Shown here in pieces: positions 9,942 through 17,130 of a stretch of 44,723 nt of DNA. How positions within the stretch are numbered: position 1 is the stretch's first letter; each line of letters opens with the position of its first letter. This DNA comes from Sphingomonadales bacterium (GTDB taxonomy: Bacteria; Pseudomonadota; Alphaproteobacteria; Sphingomonadales; Sphingomonadaceae), in the NCBI GenBank assembly GCA_027483465.1, contig JAIXUQ010000045.1, positions 1-44,723 of the forward strand, written 5' to 3'. The notes under the pieces were generated by a model, which saw only the letters and a program-made list of their open reading frames with translations, was not told the origin of the DNA and searched no databases. The translations under genes were made by a program, and so were the position numbers.

Positions 9942-11068
9942 GCCTGTTCCCCCGCCAATTCGCCCGCCAATTCCCCCGCCAATTCCTTGGCCAGAAATGC
10001 CTCCACATCGGCCAATGCCACATCGCGGCAGACAAAACTCTGCCCAATCCCGCGCGACAGGATGAAGGCCAGCCGGCCGCCGCTCATCTTCTTGTCGTGC
10101 GCCATGTGCGCCACCAGCCGGGCGGCATCGCATGTCAGGCCCAGGTCGCGCGCTTCGGTGACAAAGCCCAGCCCGGCCAGATGCGCCGTCACCCGCGCCG
10201 CATCGGCGGCCGGGCACAGGCCCAGCCGGGCCGACAGGCGGTGCGCCAGCACCATGCCCAGCGCCACCGCCTCCCCGTGCAGCAGCCGGCTGGAAAAGCC
10301 GGTTTCCGCTTCAAAGGCATGGCCAAAGGTGTGGCCCAGATTGAGCAGGGCACGCACATCGTCGGTCTCGCGCTCGTCGGCGGCGACCACCGCGGCCTTG
10401 GCCCGGCAACTGTGGGCGATGGCATGGATTTGCGCCTGCGTGTCGCCGGCCAGCACGGCAGCGCCCTGGCCCTCGCACCAGGCGAAAAAGCCGGGATCGT
10501 TGATCAGGCCATATTTCACCACCTCGGCATAGCCGGCCATCAATTCGCGGCGCGGCAGCGTGGCCAGCACCGCGGGATCGATCAGCACGGCCGCCGGCTG
10601 GTGAAAGGCCCCCACCAGATTCTTGCCAGCCTTCGCGTTGATCGCCGTCTTGCCGCCCACCGAGCTATCGACCTGGGCGAGCAGGGTGGTGGGCAGTTGC
10701 ACGAAGCGGCAGCCGCGTTTCAGCATCGAGCAGGCAAAGCCCACCAGATCGCCGATCACCCCGCCGCCCAGCGCCAGCACGGCATCGCTGCGCTCCACGC
10801 CCAGTTCCAGCAGCCGTTCCACCAGCAGTTGCAGATGCGCCCAATCCTTGGTGGCCTCGCCGGGCGGCAGCAGGATCGGCTCCAGCCTGATGCCGGGCAG
10901 GCCGGCTTGCAGCGTGGGCAGATGATGGCCGGCCACCTGCGTATCGCTCACCACCACCAGCCGGCCGCCGCGCGCGAACGGGGCCAGCACCGCGCCGGCA
11001 TCGGCCAGCAGGCCGGGGCGGATGTGGATGGGATAGGCGCGCGCGCCCAGCGCGACATCGATGATCAT
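9938..11068 (-). CDS. aroB: 3-dehydroquinate synthase
   Basis: This 376-residue enzyme is the second step of the shikimate pathway: it converts DAHP to 3-dehydroquinate using NAD and zinc in the cytoplasm. GGGVIGDLVGF is the NAD-binding glycine-rich loop, followed by QLPTTLLAQVDSSVGGKTAIN. LNLGHTFGHAFE carries zinc-binding histidines. The start ATG 11068 overlaps the aroK stop (ATGA) and the stop overlaps the racemase start (ATGA), so all three genes are probably translationally coupled. The extreme C terminus is a GELA repeat encoded by three 12-bp units, which is not part of the conserved fold. Confidence 0.96.
   Translation of the reverse strand: MIIDVALGARAYPIHIRPGLLADAGAVLAPFARGGRLVVVSDTQVAGHHLPTLQAGLPGIRLEPILLPPGEATKDWAHLQLLVERLLELGVERSDAVLALGGGVIGDLVGFACSMLKRGCRFVQLPTTLLAQVDSSVGGKTAINAKAGKNLVGAFHQPAAVLIDPAVLATLPRRELMAGYAEVVKYGLINDPGFFAWCEGQGAAVLAGDTQAQIHAIAHSCRAKAAVVAADERETDDVRALLNLGHTFGHAFEAETGFSSRLLHGEAVALGMVLAHRLSARLGLCPAADAARVTAHLAGLGFVTEARDLGLTCDAARLVAHMAHDKKMSGGRLAFILSRGIGQSFVCRDVALADVEAFLAKELAGELAGELAGEQA
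9951..9986. repeat. Three 12-bp tandem repeats in the 3' end of aroB
   Basis: The unit CCCGCCAATTC(C/G) occurs three times without a gap at 9951-9962, 9963-9974 and 9975-9986. It encodes GELA three times at the AroB C terminus, about 10 nt before the racemase start codon. Being a multiple of three, copy-number change would keep the frame. Confidence 0.9.
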
Positions 11069-11697
11069 GGCAGTTCCCTGTTGGCGGCGGCGTTGGCGGC
11101 GGCGTTGGCGGCGGCCAGGCTGGTGATGATCGCCTCCACCGTCTCACTGTGCGGGCCGGCCTTGCTGGCCACCCGGATCGGCGCCAGCGCATAGATTGGA
11201 TTGCGGATGGCGGCCAGTTCGCGCAGCACCTCGCCGGGGTCGCGCCCGGCCAGGAGCGGCCGGCCGCCGCGCCGGCGCACCCGCTCCACCAGCGTGTTGA
11301 CATCGGCATCCAGCCACACCGCCAGCGTGCGCGCCAGGATCAGCGCGCGGGTTTCCTCGTTCATGAAGGCGCCGCCGCCGGTGGCGATCACCTTGGGCGT
11401 GCCATCGATCAGCCGGGCGATCACCCGGCGCTCGCCATCGCGGAAATGCGCCTCGCCGAACCGCTCGAAGATTTCCGGGATCGACAGGCCGGCGGCCAGC
11501 ACGATCTCGTCGTCGGCATCAACGAAGGGCAGGCCCAGCCGGTCGGCCAGCCGCTTGCCGATGCTGGATTTGCCCGCCCCCATCAGGCCGACCAGCGTGA
11601 CCGGCCGGCGCGCCGCCAGCCGCGCCGCCGGTTCGGCCGCCGGTGCGGCCGGGAGGGGCTCTGCCGCGCCGTCTGGGATTTTCGGGTCGCCGTCCAT
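11065..11697 (-). CDS. aroK: Shikimate kinase
   Basis: This 210-residue protein phosphorylates shikimate with ATP, the fifth step of chorismate synthesis. A Pro/Ala-rich N-terminal extension of about 30 residues precedes the core. The P-loop GLMGAGKSSIGK starts near residue 37; DADDEI near 60 and TGGGAFMN near 106 are the shikimate-binding motifs; RGGRPLL near 143 is the lid arginine region. The start at 11697 (MDGDPKIP) has no clear ribosome site; an alternative in-frame start a few codons upstream would overlap the divergent gene. Only 25 nt separate this start from the divergent exported-protein gene. The C terminus is an ANAA repeat from 12-bp tandem units, and the stop overlaps the aroB start (ATGA). 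Confidence 0.92.
   Translation of the reverse strand: MDGDPKIPDGAAEPLPAAPAAEPAARLAARRPVTLVGLMGAGKSSIGKRLADRLGLPFVDADDEIVLAAGLSIPEIFERFGEAHFRDGERRVIARLIDGTPKVIATGGGAFMNEETRALILARTLAVWLDADVNTLVERVRRRGGRPLLAGRDPGEVLRELAAIRNPIYALAPIRVASKAGPHSETVEAIITSLAAANAAANAAANRELP
11080..11115. repeat. Three 12-bp tandem repeats in the 3' end of aroK
   Basis: The unit GTTGGCGGCGGC occurs three times in perfect tandem at 11080-11091, 11092-11103 and 11104-11115. It encodes ANAA repeats at the end of shikimate kinase, about 12 nt before the aroB start. It mirrors the triple 12-bp repeat at the end of aroB, but the sequence differs. Confidence 0.9.
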
Positions 11698-11722
11698 GCT
11701 GTGCGCAGCTATACACCGGGGC

Positions 11723-13627
11723 ATGGACCCTGCAAGCAAGCGCATGCGCCGGCGCCCAGACAGAGTGACGTCGGGATCGGCGGCCGGATTGGCGGCCGTG
11801 CTGCTGGCCGCGCTGCTGCTGCCGGTTCCGGTGGCGGGCCAGCGGCCAGAGAACGCCCGCCCAGAGCCAAACCGCCCCGCGCCGGCACGAGACCGGCCGC
11901 GCTCGCTGCTGCCGCCGGGCTTTGATGCGCCGGCCGCCGCCCCGGCGGTGACGCCACCGGCACCACTGCCCGGCATCACCCCGCCCGAACCCGGCAGCGA
12001 AGCCGGTGCCGATGCGCCGCCGCCACTGCTGCCCGAAGCCCTCGAAGCCGCCCCCGAAGCCGCCCCCGAAGCCGCTGTGGCCGATCCGATGGCGGCGCGG
12101 GTGCTGTTGCCGCCGGGCGCGCCGATCGGCACGCTGGGGCCGGGCAATGGCGGGCTGGCGCTCACCGCCTTTGCCGGCAGCAACGGCCGCTTCGTGGCGG
12201 CGCTGGCGGCGCGCATCGATCGCCCGCTGGTCTCGCGCTGGGCCACGATCATGGTCTCGCGCGCGCTGCTCAGCCGGGCGCCGACGCCGGCCGGGGTGAA
12301 TGACGGCGATTGGGTGGCGGCCCGTGCCAGCCTGCTGCTGCGGCTGGGCATCGTGGATGGCGCGCGCCGGCTGATCGATGCGCTGCCGGTGGACCGATAC
12401 ACGCCGGCCACCTATCAGGCCGCCGCCCATATCAGCCTGGCCGCCGGCGATCTGGCCGGCCTGTGCCCGATTGCCGCCACCGGGCGGGCGCTGTCGCCCT
12501 CCCCGCTGTGGGATCTGGCCTTTGCCATGTGCGCCGGCATGGACGGGGACGACATCACCGCCGCCAATCTGATCGATGCGCTGCGCCGGCAGCCGCGCCG
12601 GGTGGCCCCGTTCGATGTGCGGCTGGCGCAGCGGGTGGTGGTGCTGGCCGGCGGCGCCGGGCGCGCCGATGGCATCAATTGGGAGGAGGCGCCCGGCCTG
12701 TCGCTCTATCGCTATGGCGTGGCCAGCGCCGCCGGGGTGCCGGTGCCGGCTGAGCGGCTTTCGGCGCTGGGCCCCGCCCATGCCGGCTGGGCGGTGCGCA
12801 ACCCCGGCCTGCCCGATGCCACGCGGCTGGCGCTGCTGCGCCGGGCGGCGGCGATCGGCGCGCTTTCGGCGCAGGAACTGGCCGGCGGCATCGCCGCGCT
12901 CTCGGTGGCCGATGCCAGCGGCGGCTTTGCGGCCGGCAGCCGGGCGGCGCTGCTGCGCGATGCCTATACCGCCGGCAGCCCCGGCGCGCGCGGCGCGGCG
13001 ATGGCGGCGCTGCGCGGCGATGGCCGCGATCTGGGCGCGCTGCTGGAAACCGCCGGGCCGGCCGCGGCGCTGCGCCCGGATGCGGCGCTGGCCGATCAGG
13101 CCGATCAGATCATCGCGGCGCTGCTGGCGGTGGGCGATGCCGGCCGGGCGCGGGCCTGGTGGCCGGTGGCATCGGGCGCTGATGATGCGGTGCGGGCGCG
13201 GGCCTGGGCGCTGCTGGCGGTGAGCGGCGGACGCCCGGCCAGCGTGGCCGATTATCGCGATTTTGCCCGGCGCGGCGGCGCCGGCGCGCATGGCGAGGCG
13301 CTGCTGCTGGCCGGGCTTTCGGGCCTGGGGCTGGCAAAGGGCGGCGAGTGGGACGGGCTGCGCCGCGACAGCATCACGCCGGTGGCCAATCGCTGGACCC
13401 GCGCGCTGGCCGCCGCCGCCACGCGCCAGGCCGCCGGCGAGGTGATGCTGCTGGCCGCCACCGGCCTACAAGGGGTGGGTGGTGGCGGGGACGGGGGCGG
13501 TTGGGCCGATGTGCCGCCGGCCCATCTTGAGGCGATCGTGGCGGCGCTGGTCGCCAGCGGGCAGCGGGCGGCGGCGCAGCGGCTGGCGGCCGAGGCGGTG
13601 ATGCGCAGCCTGCCCGCCGCGCCATGA
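11723..13627 (+). CDS. Unknown exported Ala/Pro-rich protein upstream of xerD
   Basis: I do not recognise the family of this 634-residue protein. It has a basic start (MDPASKRMRRRPDR), one hydrophobic stretch (LAAVLLAALLLPVPVAG, about residues 24-40) that looks like a signal peptide or anchor, then a Pro/Ala/Glu-rich linker to about residue 125 with EAAP repeats. The remainder is Ala-rich, mostly helical and resembles a chain of TPR/Sel1-like helical hairpins, without a catalytic motif I can name. A start at 11744 (MRRRPD) is possible. The stop overlaps the xerD start (ATGA), so translation is probably coupled; the gene diverges from aroK by 25 nt. A scaffold or envelope role is only a guess. 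Confidence 0.75.
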   Translation: MDPASKRMRRRPDRVTSGSAAGLAAVLLAALLLPVPVAGQRPENARPEPNRPAPARDRPRSLLPPGFDAPAAAPAVTPPAPLPGITPPEPGSEAGADAPPPLLPEALEAAPEAAPEAAVADPMAARVLLPPGAPIGTLGPGNGGLALTAFAGSNGRFVAALAARIDRPLVSRWATIMVSRALLSRAPTPAGVNDGDWVAARASLLLRLGIVDGARRLIDALPVDRYTPATYQAAAHISLAAGDLAGLCPIAATGRALSPSPLWDLAFAMCAGMDGDDITAANLIDALRRQPRRVAPFDVRLAQRVVVLAGGAGRADGINWEEAPGLSLYRYGVASAAGVPVPAERLSALGPAHAGWAVRNPGLPDATRLALLRRAAAIGALSAQELAGGIAALSVADASGGFAAGSRAALLRDAYTAGSPGARGAAMAALRGDGRDLGALLETAGPAAALRPDAALADQADQIIAALLAVGDAGRARAWWPVASGADDAVRARAWALLAVSGGRPASVADYRDFARRGGAGAHGEALLLAGLSGLGLAKGGEWDGLRRDSITPVANRWTRALAAAATRQAAGEVMLLAATGLQGVGGGGDGGGWADVPPAHLEAIVAALVASGQRAAAQRLAAEAVMRSLPAAP

Positions 13628-14547
13628 TCACGGATCGCGCCGCCATCGCGCTGTTCCTGGACCATCTGGCCAGCGAGCGCGGCGCGGCGAAGAACACGCT
13701 GCTGGCCTATGGCCGCGATCTTGACCAGGCGAGCGGCTGGCTGGGCGGGGCACTGGCCATGGCCGATGCGGCGGCGCTGGCGCGTCTGGCCCGGCACTGG
13801 GCGCCGCTGGCGCGGGCCAGCGCGGCGCGCAAGGCCTCGGCGGTGCGGCAGTTCCTGGCCTTCTTGCAGCGCGACGGGCTGCGCAGCGATGATCCGGGGC
13901 GCGATCTGGCGCTGCCGCAAGCCGCGCGCCCGCTGCCCAAAACGCTGGCGGCCGGCGATGTCGAGCGTCTGTTTGCCACCCTGGCCGAACGGCTGGCGGC
14001 GGCGCCCGACGATCCGGCGCTGCTGCGGCTGTCGGCGCTGGTTGAGCTGCTCTATGGCTCCGGCCTGCGCGCCAGCGAACTGGTGGCGCTGCCGCGCGGC
14101 TGTGTGCGCGCCGGGCGCGGCCATATGGTGATCCTGGGCAAGGGCAACAAGGAACGGCTGGTGCCGGTGAGCCGCCGCGCCGAGGCCGCCGCGCTGGCCT
14201 GGGCGGCGCACGTGCCGGCCGAAAGCCGCTATCTGTTTCCGGCCGGCGCCAATGGCAGCGGCGGGCACCTGTCGCGCCTCAGGCTGTGGCAGTTGCTCAA
14301 GGCGCTGGCCGCCGATGCCGGCATCCCGCCCGCCCGCATCTCGCCGCACGTGCTGCGCCACGCCTTTGCCACCCACCTGCTCGAAGGCGGTGCCGATCTG
14401 CGCGTGGTGCAGATGCTGCTGGGCCACGCCGATATCGCCACCACGCAAATCTATACCCACGTCGCCGCCGCCGCGCTGGTGGAGCTGGTCAACCGCCGCC
14501 ACCCGCTGGCCGACGGCGTTGCAAAGCGCCGCGAATCCGCCCAATAA
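13624..14547 (+). CDS. xerD: Tyrosine recombinase XerD
   Basis: This 307-residue site-specific recombinase resolves chromosome dimers at dif with its partner XerC. An N-terminal SAM-like core-binding domain covers residues 1-95, and the catalytic domain has Arg149 (GLRASEL), Lys173 (GKGNKER), His242 and Arg245 (HVLRHAF), His268 (LGHADI) and nucleophile Tyr277 (QIYTHV). The length and complete catalytic set fit a housekeeping Xer rather than a phage integrase. XerC is not in the window, so the C/D assignment relies on similarity to XerD sequences and the aroK/aroB neighbourhood known from other alphaproteobacteria. Start ATG 13624 overlaps the upstream stop. Confidence 0.9.
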   Translation: MITDRAAIALFLDHLASERGAAKNTLLAYGRDLDQASGWLGGALAMADAAALARLARHWAPLARASAARKASAVRQFLAFLQRDGLRSDDPGRDLALPQAARPLPKTLAAGDVERLFATLAERLAAAPDDPALLRLSALVELLYGSGLRASELVALPRGCVRAGRGHMVILGKGNKERLVPVSRRAEAAALAWAAHVPAESRYLFPAGANGSGGHLSRLRLWQLLKALAADAGIPPARISPHVLRHAFATHLLEGGADLRVVQMLLGHADIATTQIYTHVAAAALVELVNRRHPLADGVAKRRESAQ

Positions 14548-14555
14548 CCGGCGCC

Positions 14556-15344
14556 ATGGCCATCACCATCGCCACCTGGAACATCAACAGCGTCCGCGCC
14601 CGCGCCGACATTGTCGAGCAGTTCCTGGTGCAGCATCAGCCCGACGTGCTGTGCCTGCAGGAAACCAAGGTCGCCAACGAGATTTTCCCGCACGCCCTGT
14701 TCGAACGCCTGGGCTATGCCCACCGCCTGCTCAACGGCCAGCGCATGCACCACGGCGTCGCCACCATCGCCCGCGTGCCGATCGAGGGCGCGTGGCGTTA
14801 CGACTGGCAGGACAATGGCGAGGCCCGCCACATCGGCGTGCGCCTGCCCGGCGGCGTGCTGCTCGAAAATGTCTATGTGCCCGCCGGCGGCGATGTGCCC
14901 GACCGCACGCAGAACCCCAAGTTCGGCCAGAAGCTGGACTTCGTCGAGCGCATGACCCGCTGGTCCGAAACGCTGAAGGAACCCGCCGTGATCGTCGGCG
15001 ATTTCAACATCGCCCCGCTGGAATGCGATGTGTGGAACCACAAGGCGCTGCTCGATGTCGTCTCCCACACGCCGGTGGAGGTGGAGCTGCTCGCCCGCCT
15101 GCAGGCCAGCCATGATTGGATCGATCTCGGCCGCCGCTTCGTGCCGGCGCCGGAAAAATTCTTCACCTGGTGGAGCTATCGCAACAATGATTGGCGCGCC
15201 TCCGATCGCGGCCGGCGGCTCGATCATATCTGGTGCTCGCCCAGCCTGGCGCCGGCCGCGCGCGATTTCGCCGCCGTGAAGGACGCGCGCGACTGGGGCA
15301 AGCCATCCGACCATATCCCCCAGATCGTCACGCTCGACCTGTGA
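14556..15344 (+). CDS. xthA: Exodeoxyribonuclease III
   Basis: This 262-residue enzyme is a Mg2+-dependent AP endonuclease and 3'-to-5' exonuclease in base-excision repair. Motifs of the exonuclease-endonuclease-phosphatase fold are complete: TWNINSVR at the start, LQETK with Glu36, GDFNIAP with Asp and Asn near residue 150, and the terminal SDHIPQ with the catalytic histidine. ATG 14556 lies 8 nt after the xerD stop; longer frames start inside xerD. Its stop overlaps the GTG start of the next gene (GTGA), so it is probably cotranscribed with the cyclohydrolase. Confidence 0.95.
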   Translation: MAITIATWNINSVRARADIVEQFLVQHQPDVLCLQETKVANEIFPHALFERLGYAHRLLNGQRMHHGVATIARVPIEGAWRYDWQDNGEARHIGVRLPGGVLLENVYVPAGGDVPDRTQNPKFGQKLDFVERMTRWSETLKEPAVIVGDFNIAPLECDVWNHKALLDVVSHTPVEVELLARLQASHDWIDLGRRFVPAPEKFFTWWSYRNNDWRASDRGRRLDHIWCSPSLAPAARDFAAVKDARDWGKPSDHIPQIVTLDL

Positions 15345-16414
15345 GCATCGCGCCCGAATTCCTGGCCGAAGCCGCCAGCGACGCGCTGCGCCGCGGCCGC
15401 AGCGTGGGCGTCGGCAGCCTCGCCGTGCTCTCCGCCGAACTGGCCGATGCCGCCGCACTGGCCGCGCTGGAAACCGCCAGCCGCGCCGGCCTTGTCATCA
15501 CCGCCCGCCGGGCCGCCGTGCTCAGCCTGGCCAACCAGATCGCGGCGGCCGCCCCCGATCCCGAACCGGTGTGGGTGAACCGGCCCGATTGGCTCGATCT
15601 CGCCGGCAGCCGCGCCGTGGCCGATCCGGTGCTCGATCTCGCCACCCCCTACAAGGGCCCGTTCCGCACCCGCGCGCTGGCCGCCGATGCCGATGCCGCC
15701 CGCGCCGCCATCGCGCTGGCCAAGCACGCCGGCCTGATCCCCGCCGTCTATGCCGTGCCGCTGGCCGAAACGCCGGCCGCCGTCACCTGCCCCACCGCCG
15801 CCGCGCTGGCACTGCCGCCGGCCCAGGCCCGCGTCCACGTCTCCTCCCGCGCGCGGCTGCCGCTGGCCGCGGCCGAACAGTGCCAGGTCGTCGCCTTCCG
15901 CCCCGCCGATGGCGGCCCCGAACATCTGGCGCTGATGATCGGCGAACCCGATCCCGCCCAGCCGGTGCTGGCCCGCATCCACAGCAGCTGCCTCACCGGC
16001 GACGTGCTCGGCTCGCTCAAATGCGATTGCGGCCCGCAACTCCACGCCGCCATCGCCGCCATCGCCCGCCACCCCGGCGGCGGCATCCTCCTCTATCTGC
16101 AACAGGAAGGCCGCGGCATCGGCCTGCTCAACAAGTTGCGCGCCTATGCCCTGCAGGATCAGGGGTGGGACACGGTTGACGCCAACACCCGCCTGGGCTT
16201 CGAGCCTGACGAACGCGATTTCACCCTCGCCGCCGCCATGCTGCGCGCCCTCGATGTCAAGGCCGTGCAACTGCTCACCAACAACCCGCTGAAAGTCGCC
16301 GGCCTCGCCGCCCACGGCTTCACCGTCACCCGCGTGCCGCACGACATGCCGCCGGGCCCGCACAACGCCCAGTATCTGGCCACCAAGCGGGACCGGCAGG
16401 GGCACATGCTGTGA
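15341..16414 (+). CDS. ribA: GTP cyclohydrolase II with degenerate N-terminal domain
   Basis: This 357-residue protein catalyses the first committed step of riboflavin synthesis from GTP. The zinc cysteines are Cys217, Cys228 and Cys230 in IHSSCLTGDVLGSLKCDC, and QEGRGIGLLNKLRAY is the GTP-binding/catalytic segment. About 165 residues precede the cyclohydrolase domain; they are where the RibB (DHBP synthase) half sits in bifunctional RibBA proteins, but I see no conserved acidic metal-binding or RPGH-type motif, so this half is probably degenerate. Start is GTG 15341, overlapping the xthA stop as GTGA; an internal ATG would remove conserved sequence. The stop again overlaps the next GTG start. 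Confidence 0.9.
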   Translation: MSIAPEFLAEAASDALRRGRSVGVGSLAVLSAELADAAALAALETASRAGLVITARRAAVLSLANQIAAAAPDPEPVWVNRPDWLDLAGSRAVADPVLDLATPYKGPFRTRALAADADAARAAIALAKHAGLIPAVYAVPLAETPAAVTCPTAAALALPPAQARVHVSSRARLPLAAAEQCQVVAFRPADGGPEHLALMIGEPDPAQPVLARIHSSCLTGDVLGSLKCDCGPQLHAAIAAIARHPGGGILLYLQQEGRGIGLLNKLRAYALQDQGWDTVDANTRLGFEPDERDFTLAAAMLRALDVKAVQLLTNNPLKVAGLAAHGFTVTRVPHDMPPGPHNAQYLATKRDRQGHML

Positions 16415-16923
16415 CGATCATCCACGCCAACCCGGCCACCGGCACGGTGACAGGCTTTGGCGAAACCCACCCCGCCCGCTTTGGCAAGGGCGGATACTGC
16501 CCCGCCGCCGAAAAACGCGAAGGCGACGGCAAAACCCCATTGGGCACTTGGCCAATCCGCGCCGCCCTCCTGCGCCCCGATCGCCTGCCCACCCCCACCA
16601 CCCGCCTGCCCTGGCGCTGGCTGCGCCCGTGGGACGGCTGGAGCGACAGCCCCCACGACCCGGCCTACAACCGCCCCATCACCACCCCCCACCCCCACAG
16701 CCACGAGCAATTGTGGCGCACCGACCACGCCTACGACATCATCCTCATCCTCGCCCAAAACGACTCCCCACCCACCCCCGGCCTCGGCAGCGCCATCTTC
16801 TGCCACCTCACCCAACCCGATACCCGCCCCACCGAAGGCTGCGTGGCGCTGGCTGGGGAGGTGCTGGCGCGGTGGCTGAACATGCTGGCACCGGGGGATG
16901 TGATGGTGGTTGGGGTGGAGTGA
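16411..16923 (+). CDS. L,D-transpeptidase (YkuD)-domain protein
   Basis: This 170-residue protein has the L,D-transpeptidase/YkuD core, which cross-links peptidoglycan or attaches proteins to it through an active-site cysteine. The motif is H-L-T-Q at 129-132 followed by RPTEGCVAL, where the Cys is the nucleophile. No signal peptide is visible at the GTG start (MTIIHANPATG), so export is unclear; a cytoplasmic or non-classically exported member of the YkuD fold is possible. The 3' part is rich in C runs, giving many Pro/His codons. Start GTG 16411 overlaps the ribA stop. A hairpin element follows 6 nt after the stop. Confidence 0.82.
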   Translation: MTIIHANPATGTVTGFGETHPARFGKGGYCPAAEKREGDGKTPLGTWPIRAALLRPDRLPTPTTRLPWRWLRPWDGWSDSPHDPAYNRPITTPHPHSHEQLWRTDHAYDIILILAQNDSPPTPGLGSAIFCHLTQPDTRPTEGCVALAGEVLARWLNMLAPGDVMVVGVE

Positions 16924-16929
16924 AAAAGA

Positions 16930-16991
16930 GGCCTCCGGCGGGCAGGGGCGTGGCCCCTGCACCCGATTCGTTTTCGGGTGCGCTTGGTGGC
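16930..16991 (+). repeat. 62-bp hairpin element, left copy
   Basis: This structured element starts 6 nt after the L,D-transpeptidase stop. It contains an 8-bp stem (16942-16949 with 16953-16960, 3-nt loop), then ACCCGATTCGTTTTCGGG, which can form a second small hairpin, and ends in GCTTGGTGGC. An inverted copy with 51/62 identical bases lies at 21373-21434, with compensatory changes in the stem. Bases 16931-16949 also match 26128-26146 exactly. It is probably a dispersed 3'-end hairpin (REP-like) with terminator function. Confidence 0.8.
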
Positions 16992-17130
16992 AATTTTTGG
17001 ACGGTCAGCGGAATTTCTGAATACGAGAAGCGAATAGTTAATGGTTGCCCTTGCACCTAACACAACTAAAGAAGAAATCCCGGGAAACGCTTCGCCGATC
17101 ATTTGTTGAGGAGAAGGCTAGGCGTTCGTA

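Noticed and set aside
8544-10532. Long plus-strand open frame (662 codons) across alr/aroB
   Set aside because: It is antisense to two genes with complete catalytic motifs; its His/Arg/Gln/Pro-rich composition is typical of antisense frames in very GC-rich DNA.
9951-11115. 12-bp repeats considered as a CRISPR array
   Set aside because: The units are contiguous, in frame and without spacers.
11519-13291. Long minus-strand open frame (590 codons) opposite the exported-protein gene
   Set aside because: Composition dominated by Arg, Gln, Gly and His; no start signal; opposite a frame with a signal peptide and a coupled junction to xerD.
13624-14547. Phage-type integrase marking an island edge
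   Set aside because: Length, complete catalytic set and aroK/aroB context fit a housekeeping Xer recombinase, and no att-like repeats or tRNA adjoin it.
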